Positions 26,612 through 35,555 of a stretch of DNA of 64,000 nucleotides are shown here, in pieces. Below the pieces are notes generated by a model. It worked only from the letters and a program-made list of their open reading frames with translations, did no database searches and was not told the origin of the DNA. Source of the DNA: Bacillota bacterium (lineage in GTDB: Bacteria; Bacillota; Clostridia; Oscillospirales; Acutalibacteraceae); assembly GCA_023416955.1 (NCBI GenBank), contig JAEZGM010000034.1, positions 38,718-102,717 of the forward strand, written 5' to 3'. Made by a program: the position numbers and the translations under genes. The number at the start of each line of letters is the position of its first letter. The stretch's first letter is position 1.

Positions 26612-27553
26612 TTAATAAACGTCATATGTCATCTGGTCGTAGGAAAGCGTGGATTTGCAAAGTTTCTTTCCGCTTGCCCATTTCACTGCTGCGTCAAGGT
26701 CCTCCTTCGGCGGAAGCTTGCTTGTACGGAAGGGCTTCACTGTGATTTTCCCCTCCATTTCTTCCGGGTAACCCACCGCCTTGATCACCGTCTTTTCATA
26801 TTGGCGGATATCCGTGTGGTTCATGTAGTCGACAGCCTCGTTATAGGCTTTGTAAAGGCTCTTAATCGTCTGTGTTTTGCTGTCCAGCGCGGATTTTGAA
26901 AAAGCGGAAACCGCCGGGTAAAGCCCGAACTCGTTGGCTGAACCCAGCTTTACCGCGCCGTCGTTCAGCGCAAGCGTGGCAAACGGCTCCGGCAAAAGAC
27001 CAAGGTCGATTTTCCCGTTGCGAAGCAGCTCAAGCCGGTCTGGAATGCTGGGCACGACTTCCTTTACCGCGTCGGAATCTTTCATGCCGTTATGCTCCAA
27101 AATGTTGTCAAGCGTATACTCAATCAGTGTTTTTTCAGAGATTGCGATACTCTTCCCCTTGATTTGGGTGATGTCTTTCATGCCGGTATTTTTACCCGCG
27201 ACCAAGATGTAATCGCCGTCTGTAATTCCTGTAATTCGTACGTCAAATCCGGCGTTCTGATACATGCACACACCCACATAGTCGGTCAGTACGCCGTCCA
27301 GCTCCCCCGCCTGAAAGGCGGCATCGCGGTCTTTGGCGGAAGTGAACACCTGCAGGTCCAACGTAAAGTTGTACTTTTCAGCAAGCTTTCTGTCGTTAAT
27401 CAATACATACGGAATAACGTCGGAGGACGACATCATCCCGATTTTAATGACCGGCTTCTGCGCCGTATCCTGTGCAGCGCTCCTCGCCGCACAGCCTGAT
27501 ATAGCAAATACCATTAAGGCAAGCAAAACGAGCGTAACAAATTTATTCTTCAT
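26612..27553 (-). CDS. Substrate-binding lipoprotein, NMT1/SsuA-like
   Basis: 313 residues. The signal peptide ends AISGC, so it is a lipoprotein. The fold is NMT1/THI5-SsuA-like: IKIGMMSSSDVIPYVLIND, GVLTDYVGVCMYQNAGFDVRI, and ELLRNGKIDLGLLPEPFATLAL. This fold is also used by MqnA, the first enzyme of the futalosine pathway, but the lipobox and ABC partners mark this as a transport protein. Its ATG lies inside the end of ubiX (11-bp overlap), tying the importer to the quinone genes. Confidence 0.9.
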   Translation of the reverse strand: MKNKFVTLVLLALMVFAISGCAARSAAQDTAQKPVIKIGMMSSSDVIPYVLINDRKLAEKYNFTLDLQVFTSAKDRDAAFQAGELDGVLTDYVGVCMYQNAGFDVRITGITDGDYILVAGKNTGMKDITQIKGKSIAISEKTLIEYTLDNILEHNGMKDSDAVKEVVPSIPDRLELLRNGKIDLGLLPEPFATLALNDGAVKLGSANEFGLYPAVSAFSKSALDSKTQTIKSLYKAYNEAVDYMNHTDIRQYEKTVIKAVGYPEEMEGKITVKPFRTSKLPPKEDLDAAVKWASGKKLCKSTLSYDQMTYDVY

Positions 27554-28130
27554 ATTGACCTTCCCATCTTCGGTAACAATCGTTTTCTATTCCCAAGCAG
27601 TCAAGCGCCTTTCCCGCCACAAAATCAATCAGTTCATTCATGGTTTCGGGCCGGTTGTAAAAACCGGGCATGGCGGGCAGAATAACCGCGCCAAGCTGGG
27701 AAAGCTCCGTCAGATTCTTCAGGTGGACGGTAGAAAGCGGCGTTTCACGCGGTACAAGCACCAGCCTGCGCCGTTCCTTCAGCATCACGTCGGCGGCACG
27801 CGTCAGAAGCGTTTCCGTCACGCCGTGCGCAAGCATCGCGGCAGTGGACATGGAGCAGGGAATAATCACCATGGCGTCAAAGCAGTTAGAACCGCTGGCA
27901 GCCGGAGAAAACAGGTTTTCATTATCTTCCAGTATAACGTTAGCACGGTTTTTGCTCCAGATTTTCACTTGTTCCGCCAGAGTAACCCCGGTTTCGTATT
28001 CCAGGACCTTTTCCCCGTGCCTCGACGCAATCAGATGAAGCTCTGCTTCCTGCTGTGACAGCAGTTCCGCCAGCCGCAGAAAATAGGCGCTTCCGCTTGC
28101 GCCGGTAAGTCCGACAATGATCCTTTTCAT
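27543..28130 (-). CDS. ubiX: UbiX-family flavin prenyltransferase (MqnM role)
   Basis: 195 residues beginning KRIIVGLTGASGSAYFLRL, the flavin-binding GASG motif. Further family pieces are IIPCSMSTAAMLAHG and RRLVLVPRETPLSTVHLKNL. It makes prenylated FMN, the cofactor needed by UbiD-type decarboxylases such as the one encoded two genes upstream. With mqnP and mqnL it forms the last-step module of futalosine-type menaquinone synthesis. Good GAGGTG ribosome site. Confidence 0.94.
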   Translation of the reverse strand: MKRIIVGLTGASGSAYFLRLAELLSQQEAELHLIASRHGEKVLEYETGVTLAEQVKIWSKNRANVILEDNENLFSPAASGSNCFDAMVIIPCSMSTAAMLAHGVTETLLTRAADVMLKERRRLVLVPRETPLSTVHLKNLTELSQLGAVILPAMPGFYNRPETMNELIDFVAGKALDCLGIENDCYRRWEGQYEE

Positions 28131-28144
28131 AATTCACCTCTAAT

Positions 28145-29026
28145 TTAAACGAATGCGTCCAGCAAACCAAACACCAGCAGCGTTAAGCTGACAAGCTGGT
28201 TCACACTGTAAGAAGCAATGTTGACATTGGTGAGATTAGTCGGCGAAACCATACGGTACTCCGCAACGAACAAGACGGCAATCACGGCGACGCCGATAAA
28301 ATAAATCACGCCGAACTGCGGCACCAAAACACCGAGTAAAATCAGGCAGAGCAGTGTGATAATATGGAACACCATCGCAATACGGAGCGCATTTTTTACA
28401 CCGAACCGCACCGGAACGGAATGCAGGCCGTTCTGCCTGTCGAAATCGTAATCCTGGCAGCCGTAAATAATATCGAACCCGGCGACCCATAGCGTGTTCG
28501 CGGCGCCCATCACCAGCGGAACGAACGCGAAGTGCCCGGTAACGGCCAGCCATGCCCCGACCGGAGCACAGGCACAGGTAACGCCGAGCACCAAATGGCA
28601 CAGATAAGTAAACCGTTTACAGTAGGAATAAATAATCAGAAGGAAAAGCGCGACCGGAGAAAGCGCAAAGCAAAGCCAGTTCAGCTTATAGGCGCCAAAG
28701 AGCATCACAAGAAAGCAAATTGCCGTAAAAACGATGATCTCCCCGCTTTTCATTTCGCCTTTTGGGAGCTGGCGGTTTGCCGTGCGCGGATTTTTCGCGT
28801 CAATTTTCGCATCAATCACACGGTTAATGGCGTTAGCTCCCGTACGCGCGCCCATAAAGCAAAGTACAATCCAAATAATCGTTGACAGCTTCGGCAGCCC
28901 CTTCGCCGCCAGCACCATGGAAACCAGCGCAAAGCTGAATGAAAAAATCGTGTGGGAAAACATGACCAGTTTCCCATATGCTTTGATTTTATGAAATATT
29001 TTCAGAAATATTTCTTTCAATGCCAT
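28145..29026 (-). CDS. mqnP: UbiA-family prenyltransferase, MqnP-like
   Basis: 293 residues from ATG 29026, which has AAAGGTGGAG and overlaps the decarboxylase gene by 38 bp. Aspartate-rich motif 1 is NAINRVIDAKIDAKNPRTANRQLPKG (NxxxDxxxD) and motif 2 is GFDIIYGCQDYDFDRQNGLHSVP. About eight or nine membrane helices. Overall pattern fits the MqnP group of putative 4-hydroxybenzoate-type prenyltransferases that prenylate 1,4-dihydroxy-6-naphthoate. It differs from the second UbiA-family enzyme at 33665, so the organism may keep two quinone types. Confidence 0.9.
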   Translation of the reverse strand: MALKEIFLKIFHKIKAYGKLVMFSHTIFSFSFALVSMVLAAKGLPKLSTIIWIVLCFMGARTGANAINRVIDAKIDAKNPRTANRQLPKGEMKSGEIIVFTAICFLVMLFGAYKLNWLCFALSPVALFLLIIYSYCKRFTYLCHLVLGVTCACAPVGAWLAVTGHFAFVPLVMGAANTLWVAGFDIIYGCQDYDFDRQNGLHSVPVRFGVKNALRIAMVFHIITLLCLILLGVLVPQFGVIYFIGVAVIAVLFVAEYRMVSPTNLTNVNIASYSVNQLVSLTLLVFGLLDAFV

Positions 29027-30713
29027 ATTCGCTCCACCTTTCCTCAACCGCACGCTTTACCTCTTCCGTCATTACAATATCGTCCGGCCAATCGCGCGTC
29101 AGTCCCTCGCCGCGGAACTTTTTCGTTGCGTCAATCCCGATTTTCTGTCCCAGAATCACGAGGTCGCGCCTTGCGTCAATATTGTTAAAGACTTTCCACA
29201 TCACGGACGGCAGGTCATCCGGATTCACACCGGCATCCACGCATATCACAAATTTTTCGGGGTGAACTGGAAGATATTCTTCCAGCGCCGTGCGTCCCTG
29301 AAAATTGAATTCCTTGTCTACGCTGATTACGGTGTAAAGATTCTCAACGCCGTCCTCCGGCTCGGTTTCCGCAGCGGCCGCGTCAACGCCGAGACGGCTG
29401 CCGTACAGCGCGCGGTCGGAGGAATGGTCAAGCGCGTCCAGCGGCCCGTCACAGAAGAACAGGCTGTCCCTGCCACGCACATTTTTTAAAACCGCATCGC
29501 GCACCGCGGCCAAGTCCTGTACATCCACCGATTCGTCCACCGCGACAATCATCTTTGTATACATCATCTGCCCCATACCCCAGATCGCGTTCATTACTTT
29601 GCGCGCCGTCCCGGGGTAATGCCTGCGCACTGAAACAATGGCGCAGTTGTGAAACACACCTTCGAGGGGAAGATTCAGGTCGACAAGCTCCGGAATCTGC
29701 ATTTGTAGAAACGGCAGAAAAATACGCTCTGTCGCTTTCGCCATGTAGCAGTCTTCCATCGGTGGTTTCCCGACGACCGTTGCGGGGTAGACGGGATTCT
29801 TCTTATGTGTGATACAGGTGACATGGAAACGCGGATAATAATCCGCAAGCGAATAGTACCCGGTATGGTCGCCGAACGGTCCCTCCAGAACCAGATCTTC
29901 CGTAGAGTCCACATAACCCTCCAGAACAAATTCGGCGTCCGCAGGAACAGCAATATCATTGGTGATGCATTTCACCATTTTGACGCGCGACTTACGCAGC
30001 CACCCCGCAAACATCATCTCATCAATCATTTTGGGCAGCGGCGCGGTTGCCGCGTAAGTAACCGCCGGGTCGCACCCCAGCGCGACGGAAACAGGCATCC
30101 GACGCCCGCTCTGCGCGTAGCCGAGAAAAATTTCCGAGCCGTCCTTATGTTTATGCCAGTGCATGGCGGTAGTGGTTTTGTCCAAAATCTGCATCCGGTA
30201 CATTCCTACATTCTGCCTGTGTGTTTTCGCATCTTTTGTGAACACAAGCGGAAGCGTGAAAAAGCGACCCGCGTCCTGCGGCCAGCATTTCAGCATAGGA
30301 AGCGAGGATAAATCCGGCTGCATTTCAATCACCTGCTGGCACGCGCCTTTACGTCTGCTTCGGCGCGGAAAGACATTCAGCAGACGAAACAGCCGGGGCG
30401 CACTTTTTACAAGCCGGGAGAGCTTCAGATAATTCTGAAGGTCGAGGTATTCGGCAATCTGACTCCCGATTTCATCCAGATTCTTTGCGCCCAGCGCCAT
30501 ACTCATTCGCTTTTCGCTGCCCATGGCATTGATGAGGACGGGATACTCCGAACCGGCCACATTTTCAAAGAGCAGCGCCGGGCCGTCGGACTTCACCGCA
30601 CGATCCGCAATTTCCGTTATTTCCAGTTCCGGGGAAACCGGAATATGAATTCTGACCAGTTCGCCGCTGCTTTCCAGCTCATTCATAAATTCCTGCAAAT
30701 CACGATATGCCAT
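28989..30713 (-). CDS. mqnL: UbiD-family menaquinone decarboxylase, MqnL-like
   Basis: 574 residues. The N-terminus AYRDLQEFMNELESSGELVRI with GPALLFENV and YPVLINAMGSEKRM is typical of UbiD. The prenyl-FMN/metal region NVGMYRMQILDKTTTAMHWHKHKDG and the GPFGDHTGYYSLADYYP core are both intact. Length and wording fit the SCO4490-type decarboxylase (MqnL) better than the roughly 490-residue UbiD of ubiquinone synthesis. It removes the ring carboxylate after prenylation and needs UbiX. Start ATG 30713 has AGGGGGAAG. Confidence 0.93.
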   Translation of the reverse strand: MAYRDLQEFMNELESSGELVRIHIPVSPELEITEIADRAVKSDGPALLFENVAGSEYPVLINAMGSEKRMSMALGAKNLDEIGSQIAEYLDLQNYLKLSRLVKSAPRLFRLLNVFPRRSRRKGACQQVIEMQPDLSSLPMLKCWPQDAGRFFTLPLVFTKDAKTHRQNVGMYRMQILDKTTTAMHWHKHKDGSEIFLGYAQSGRRMPVSVALGCDPAVTYAATAPLPKMIDEMMFAGWLRKSRVKMVKCITNDIAVPADAEFVLEGYVDSTEDLVLEGPFGDHTGYYSLADYYPRFHVTCITHKKNPVYPATVVGKPPMEDCYMAKATERIFLPFLQMQIPELVDLNLPLEGVFHNCAIVSVRRHYPGTARKVMNAIWGMGQMMYTKMIVAVDESVDVQDLAAVRDAVLKNVRGRDSLFFCDGPLDALDHSSDRALYGSRLGVDAAAAETEPEDGVENLYTVISVDKEFNFQGRTALEEYLPVHPEKFVICVDAGVNPDDLPSVMWKVFNNIDARRDLVILGQKIGIDATKKFRGEGLTRDWPDDIVMTEEVKRAVEERWSEYGIERNISENIS

Positions 30714-30754
30714 GGCTTCCCCCTCGTTTCTAAAATTTCATTTTCCAGTCGCCT

Positions 30755-31855
30755 TTATTCTTCGGAACTCACAGCAGAGCTGCCGGAGGACGAAAGCGAG
30801 ATTTCGCTTCCCTTTACCACATAATCACGGAAATGATCGCTGTAGCGGATTTCATCATTTGGCATGACCCACATAACCTCAGTCCCCGGAATTTTTCGGA
30901 TAAACTCCATTCCCTGCTCGTACGTCATGTTGAACACCGCGGTGGAAAGAGCATCCGCCATTCCGGAGTCTTTCGTAATAATGGAGACCGCCTTGAAGTG
31001 CGTGGACGGCATTAAAGTAGACGGGTCGATAATATGATGATAATTCTTCCCGTCGACCGTGTAATACCGCTCGTAAATACCGCTTGTGACCAGCGACTGC
31101 TCTTTCAGCCGAACAGTCATCAACGATTTTTTGTCACTGTCTGTATTCGGGTTTTGAATACCAACGTTCCAAAGCTCCCCGTCAATTCCTTTGTCGCCAA
31201 TGGCGCGGATATTGCCGCCCACGCTCAGCAGCGCAGAAGTGTAACCTTTCGCTTCGGCAATCTGCGCGACCTGCTCGGTTGCGTAACCCTTGGCAATGGA
31301 GCCGACGTCGAGACTCATTTTCGGGTCAGAAAGATATACGGTGGAAGCCTTTTCATCAATAATAACCTTATCAATATCCGTATGCTGATCGGCGGCTTTC
31401 AGGTCGGCCATCGGCGGCAGTGAAGCGCTTTCGGGGTCGGCGATGCCCGCTTCACGGTATTTCAGCCAGATGGACGTTACCGAACCGAGCGCAATGTTCT
31501 TTGCCCCGCCGCTTTCTTTGCAAATGCTCTTTGCCAGGACAAGCATGGAGATAATCTTTTTATCAACCTTGACCGCCTTCTTTCCGGCGTTGTCGTTAAT
31601 TGTCTTAATATTATTGATACCGGGGTAATTGTTATAAATATCATAAAGCTCATGATATTCTTTTAAATTATTATATACCAAATTAGAAAAGTTTGTAAAT
31701 TCTTCTTTCGTATCCATGTAGGCCACAATTTCAGTAACCGTATCAAACAGCTTCAGGAACTGCGCGTCATACCGTGTTTTCTTTGCGGTACTGCAAGCCG
31801 GCAGCTGAAGTACCATTACAACGGAAAGAAGGATCGCCATCATTTTCTTAATCAA
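30755..31855 (-). CDS. apbE: ApbE FAD:protein FMN transferase, lipoprotein (FmnB role)
   Basis: 366 residues. The lipobox LPAC near residue 21 places it outside the membrane. ApbE motifs are SLDVGSIAKGYATEQVAQ (FAD/metal site), LLSVGGNIRAIG, HHIIDPSTLMPS and SGMADALSTAVFNMT. It transfers FMN from FAD to Thr or Ser of flavoproteins. The likely client is the FMN-binding lipoprotein encoded immediately upstream. The start is TTG with GAGGTG at close spacing. The next ATG (31843) is too far from it. Separated from that flavoprotein gene by a terminator-like hairpin. Confidence 0.95.
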   Translation of the reverse strand: MIKKMMAILLSVVMVLQLPACSTAKKTRYDAQFLKLFDTVTEIVAYMDTKEEFTNFSNLVYNNLKEYHELYDIYNNYPGINNIKTINDNAGKKAVKVDKKIISMLVLAKSICKESGGAKNIALGSVTSIWLKYREAGIADPESASLPPMADLKAADQHTDIDKVIIDEKASTVYLSDPKMSLDVGSIAKGYATEQVAQIAEAKGYTSALLSVGGNIRAIGDKGIDGELWNVGIQNPNTDSDKKSLMTVRLKEQSLVTSGIYERYYTVDGKNYHHIIDPSTLMPSTHFKAVSIITKDSGMADALSTAVFNMTYEQGMEFIRKIPGTEVMWVMPNDEIRYSDHFRDYVVKGSEISLSSSGSSAVSSEE

Positions 31856-31865
31856 TTTTTCACCT

Positions 31866-31899
31866 CAAAAAATAGAGAGGCAGATACGCTCTGCCTCTC
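31866..31899 (-). terminator. Terminator/attenuator between pplA-like and apbE genes
   Basis: GAGAGGCAG and CTGCCTCTC (31875-31899) form a stem followed on the minus strand by TATTTTTTG. It would let pplA be made in excess with limited read-through into apbE. Confidence 0.75.
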
Positions 31900-31922
31900 C
31901 CGAATTCCGGTCGTTTCAGGTC

Positions 31923-33005
31923 TTAAGCAGCATTTGCTGCAGCGGTCTGAAGGATTGTAACAAAATCCGTAATGTGTACTGTTACGGACGCGGTGATCTC
32001 TGTGCTGGTTGCTTTGCCGTCGCTGTCAACTGCAATGCCTTTTACTTCATCAACGGTTTTGCCGGTTACATACTTTGCAAAAGATGCAGCCTGCTCATTC
32101 CATTCTTTACCAATCTTGGAAGCCTTCTTCATACCGTAAGCATCGCCGAGCTCGTTCTTGCTCTTCTGTTCTGCTTTGATATCAGAAGTAATTTTGCCGG
32201 TTTTATCAAAGGTAACTTTATTCTGAGTAGCGTCAATCACACAGCTGCTGATTTTTCCATCCGCACCGAAAGTAGAAGCGGTGAAGTAAGAATAAGCCTG
32301 TGCAATACCGTCTTTTGCTCCGGCGTCTGCGGACTGGTCGCCCGTCGATTCTACGCCGAGCCCGAGCTTGTCGTCAGCCTTTGCACCAAGATCCTGTGCG
32401 TTGGCAACGGCCTTCTGAACGGCGGTAATGAAATCGCCGACATGGATTGTTACAGAAGCGGTCAGCTCGGCACCGGTTGCCTTGCCCTCGCTGCTGACAG
32501 CAATGCCCTTTACTTCATCGGCAGATTTACCGACTACATATTTTGCAAACGCGGCAGCCTGTTCGTCCCATTCCTTGCCGATTTTGGAAACTTTCTTTAC
32601 GCCATACTCTTCTTTCAGTGCATCTTTGCTCTTAAAGACAGTATTTGCAGGGGTCAGAAGCTTACCGGCATCGGAGAACTGAATCTGGGCTCTCACGCCG
32701 TCAATTGCACATTTTGCGATTTTGCCGTCCTGGCCAACAGTCACAGCCACAGCGGTTATATCGGCCACGGCGGTTCCTTTGCCGTCTTTTACCGGAGTAG
32801 ATTCGGCGAGGGAGGATACCACGCCCAAACCGGTTTTGGCCCCGGTGCCGGTTGCTGTAGTTGCTGAACTTGCAGCCGCCGAAGATGCTTGGGATGCCTG
32901 TGAAGAAGGAGCGGCAGAACTGCTGGCGGTGTTAGATGAACCGCAGCCAGCAAAGCTGAAAACGGAAACCGCAGCTGCCATTACGAGTGCTAATGTCTTT
33001 TTCAT
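31923..33005 (-). CDS. pplA: Two-repeat FMN-binding extracellular lipoprotein, PplA-like
   Basis: 360 residues. The signal peptide ends FAGC (Cys21 lipidated), followed by a Ser/Ala linker. Two homologous domains of about 150 residues each follow (about 57-205 and 210-360). Each contains SKIGKEW(D/N)EQAA(A/S)FAKYV and ends with a TASVT(I/V)H segment. No classic (S/T)GAT acceptor motif is seen. By alignment to FMN_bind proteins, the Thr of each TASVT is the best candidate acceptor (inference). Domain layout matches Listeria PplA, the extracellular electron carrier that ApbE flavinylates. Strong AGGAGG site. Confidence 0.85.
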   Translation of the reverse strand: MKKTLALVMAAAVSVFSFAGCGSSNTASSSAAPSSQASQASSAAASSATTATGTGAKTGLGVVSSLAESTPVKDGKGTAVADITAVAVTVGQDGKIAKCAIDGVRAQIQFSDAGKLLTPANTVFKSKDALKEEYGVKKVSKIGKEWDEQAAAFAKYVVGKSADEVKGIAVSSEGKATGAELTASVTIHVGDFITAVQKAVANAQDLGAKADDKLGLGVESTGDQSADAGAKDGIAQAYSYFTASTFGADGKISSCVIDATQNKVTFDKTGKITSDIKAEQKSKNELGDAYGMKKASKIGKEWNEQAASFAKYVTGKTVDEVKGIAVDSDGKATSTEITASVTVHITDFVTILQTAAANAA

Positions 33006-33041
33006 ATTGTGCCTCCTGTTTTACTTTTTATATTTACTTAA

Positions 33042-33110
33042 GCCGGAGTTCGTATGCCGGCAAAGTAACCGCAAAAATACAAACGCTTTTCCCGAAGCAT
33101 AACTCCGGAA
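33042..33110 (-). promoter_or_regulatory. Inverted repeat in the pplA leader
   Basis: CCGGAGTTCGTATGC and GCATAACTCCGG are inverted copies apart from a three-base bulge, 40-110 bp before the pplA ATG. It could be an mRNA-stabilising stem. No known riboswitch core was recognised. A promoter probably lies further upstream, near 33140-33180, but was not resolved. Confidence 0.45.
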
Positions 33111-33262
33111 AACAGAATGGTAAATTCAGACGCATCGCCTGTTACCTGTATAATAAAAATATCAAGAAAAAGAATGAAAAATTTCAATCTACAAAATCAA
33201 GATATCCTATTTTCATCAATTCATCTACTATAAATAGTCGAAAAACCCGGGTGATACAAAAA

Positions 33263-33652
33263 CTAACCTGCAATCATATCAACATCGCCTGAACTGCGGC
33301 CATTTTTCGGAACAATTTTCAGTATAATCTCATTTGGAAGGCAGGCCGCGCTTTCCCCGACGGTGCGAAGCTTGCCGGAGCGGATGCAGATTTTATCCGG
33401 GCAGTCGGATTCCTCAAAACAAATGCTTCCATCGGAATAAACGTGGAAAATAACATTTTTATTTTGTGGAATAGAAAACCGTTTATCCACACCGGCTGTC
33501 AAGTCCACCGTTTCGACCAATTGCGATTTATAATAAATTTCCGCCTTCGCCGCCTGATTCCCAAAAAAGTGCTGATATGCGAGCCAGCCGCCCATACAAA
33601 GGATCATAACGACAGAAAGGATGATTAAATCCGCTTTTTTTATAAATTTCAT
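33263..33652 (-). CDS. eetA: NusG domain II membrane-anchored protein, EetA-like
   Basis: 129 residues: one N-terminal membrane helix (LIILSVVMILCMGGWLAYQHF) and an extracytoplasmic NusG-II domain. The conserved cysteine pattern is SDCPDKICIRSG and ESAACLPNEIILKI. These COG5341-type proteins are found beside FMN-binding proteins and quinone genes, and one is EetA of the Listeria EET locus. Its exact role there is unknown, perhaps passing electrons from quinol to flavoprotein. It lies 12 bp after dmkA and likely ends the ndh2 transcript. Confidence 0.85.
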   Translation of the reverse strand: MKFIKKADLIILSVVMILCMGGWLAYQHFFGNQAAKAEIYYKSQLVETVDLTAGVDKRFSIPQNKNVIFHVYSDGSICFEESDCPDKICIRSGKLRTVGESAACLPNEIILKIVPKNGRSSGDVDMIAG

Positions 33653-33664
33653 AGATTACTCCCG

Positions 33665-34573
33665 CTAAATAAACAGGCCGCTAAGAAAAATCAGTACCGT
33701 TTGCGATCCTATAATGATGATAAAATTCTGAACCGAAAGTGCAAACGTCGTTTCTTTTTTATGTTCTTTCATAAAACGCCGAATGTTCTTCTGCACCGGA
33801 ATGATCGTCAAAAGCTGAAGCAAGCACACCGGGGACAGAACTTTCAGCGCAATCAGAACCACAAATGTTAAATATGTAACATAGTAAAGTGCAGCAAATA
33901 AATACAGTGCTTTCTTGCCCAGATAATAAGGGAGCGTATGCCTTCCTACCTTAATATCCTTCTCCACATCGCAGATATTGTTTGCCAGCATAATATTCGC
34001 AGTTGCGCAAATCGGACTGACGGAAAACAGGAGAAGAAGCAGGCAGGGCACGACACTGAGCTGAAGCTGAATTGTTTGTGTACTGAGCCCGAGTACCAGA
34101 AAGGTTCCCTTCGGCAAATTCATATAAAGCATCAGGAAAGGAATGAACAAACCGTAAAACAGGCCCGAAAAAACCTCACCAAGCGGCATGCGGGAAATCG
34201 GAACAGGCCCCCATGTATAACACACACCGCAAACAAAGCACAGGCCACCCAAAAGAAGCACCACAGCGTCTGTACGGTAAGCCAGAAAAAGCCCCAGGAA
34301 AGTACTCACTGCGAACAAAACGAAAATCAAAAGCTTCGCCGTTCTGCGCGAAAACTGTAAAGTCTGGCCGTTCGTCTTCGTATCGATATAATTATTAATT
34401 GCAGTAGTTGTCAGGTCGAATAAGAACATTGAAGCAAAGAATAAGAGTGTACGCTCCACATTAATCGGCTGCCTGCGGTAAAACAAATAAGCCAGCGTCA
34501 GCAAAAAAGTCAACACACTCGTTATCTTTGTTCGTATTTCTACGAAGTCAATAAACTTTCTAATACTTTGCAT
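33665..34573 (-). CDS. dmkA: UbiA-family prenyltransferase, DmkA/MenA-like
   Basis: 302 residues from ATG 34573, one base after the dmkB stop. Aspartate-rich motifs are NNYIDTKTNGQT (near 62) and ANNICDVEKDIKVGRHTLP (near 185). Eight or nine membrane helices. It resembles MenA-type 1,4-dihydroxy-2-naphthoate prenyltransferases and fits DmkA, which makes the demethylmenaquinone pool used for EET in Listeria. Sequence is distant from the MqnP-like enzyme in the same cluster. No genes making dihydroxynaphthoate are present in the window. Confidence 0.88.
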   Translation of the reverse strand: MQSIRKFIDFVEIRTKITSVLTFLLTLAYLFYRRQPINVERTLLFFASMFLFDLTTTAINNYIDTKTNGQTLQFSRRTAKLLIFVLFAVSTFLGLFLAYRTDAVVLLLGGLCFVCGVCYTWGPVPISRMPLGEVFSGLFYGLFIPFLMLYMNLPKGTFLVLGLSTQTIQLQLSVVPCLLLLLFSVSPICATANIMLANNICDVEKDIKVGRHTLPYYLGKKALYLFAALYYVTYLTFVVLIALKVLSPVCLLQLLTIIPVQKNIRRFMKEHKKETTFALSVQNFIIIIGSQTVLIFLSGLFI

Positions 34574-34574
34574 T

Positions 34575-35555
34575 TCATAACCCACGGTACGCTTTGGCAA
34601 GAATCACTTTCAGCTGCTCTTTCTTTAATTCCGAAGCGTTCAGCGTATCAACAATCCGCAGCGCCTTGTTGTAGTAGCGCTTGGACACCAAACGAGTGAA
34701 GTTTAAACCGCCGGATTCCTCCACCGCCTGATTAATTTCCGCCCGCGATATTTCTTCAGAAGCCGCCTTCCCGCGCAGATCGGAGCGTTTTTGAAATGTA
34801 TAAATCAGCGGCAGGGTAATAACACCCTGTTCAAAGTCGGATTGCACCGGTTTCTTTGCCAGTTTTTCAGGTGCTTCAAAATCGATGCAGTCATCGGTAA
34901 GCTGGAAAATCATACCGACCAAATGCCCAAGCCGCGAATAGCGCTTCAGTTCCTGTCTTGCTTCATCGCATACAACGGCGCCCGCGTAAAAAGAGGCTTC
35001 AAATAAAGCAGCCGTCTTGCCGGAAATAATTTTCAAATACTGATACTCCGAAAGATTCAAATTCCGGTAATTCTGGTTTTGGCTTAATTCGCCCAAGCAA
35101 ATCCTGCTCATATAGTCCGTCAAGTCAAAATCAATATAGTCTTTTCTGTTGGGAACAGACGAACCTTCGCGCAAAGCCAGACAAAACAAATAGTCTCCGC
35201 AAATCACAGCCGGTTGTTTTCCAAACTTCTTCTGGAGCGTTTCCTTCCCTCTGCGGATATTAGAATTATCAATCACATCGTCATGAACCAATGTAGCAAG
35301 ATGAAGGATTTCCACAGCCGACGCAAACTTAATTGCATTTGGGTGCACAAAACCTTCCCCGTTTTCAGCACAAACAAGAAGCGCATTGGCACGGATAAGC
35401 TTACCCCAAGAAAGTGCGAGGTGCTGGGTGTACTGCCGAACGGTTTTGGGAGCGGCAGTCAGCAGCCGCTCCACTTCTCTTCGTACCTGTTCCAGTGCCT
35501 CGCCGAAAGGAATCATTTCCGTCACGTCAATTGCTTGAACATTTCCATTAATCAT
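34575..35555 (-). CDS. dmkB: Polyprenyl diphosphate synthase, DmkB/HepT-like
   Basis: 326 residues. First aspartate-rich motif is TLVHDDVIDNSNIRRG, with FGKQPAVICGDYLF next, and second motif is QLTDDCIDFE. The product, probably a C35-C50 diphosphate, supplies the isoprenoid tail for the DmkA-type prenyltransferase downstream. Its ATG overlaps the ndh2 stop by eight bases. Chain length cannot be fixed from this inspection. Confidence 0.9.
   Translation of the reverse strand: MINGNVQAIDVTEMIPFGEALEQVRREVERLLTAAPKTVRQYTQHLALSWGKLIRANALLVCAENGEGFVHPNAIKFASAVEILHLATLVHDDVIDNSNIRRGKETLQKKFGKQPAVICGDYLFCLALREGSSVPNRKDYIDFDLTDYMSRICLGELSQNQNYRNLNLSEYQYLKIISGKTAALFEASFYAGAVVCDEARQELKRYSRLGHLVGMIFQLTDDCIDFEAPEKLAKKPVQSDFEQGVITLPLIYTFQKRSDLRGKAASEEISRAEINQAVEESGGLNFTRLVSKRYYNKALRIVDTLNASELKKEQLKVILAKAYRGL

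Noticed and set aside
26612..27553. MqnA chorismate dehydratase instead of a transport protein
   Set aside because: The same fold, but a lipobox, length and coupled ABC genes support a binding protein.
33006..33262. FMN riboswitch before the pplA-like gene
   Set aside because: The leader has one inverted repeat but none of the conserved RFN-element core sequences.
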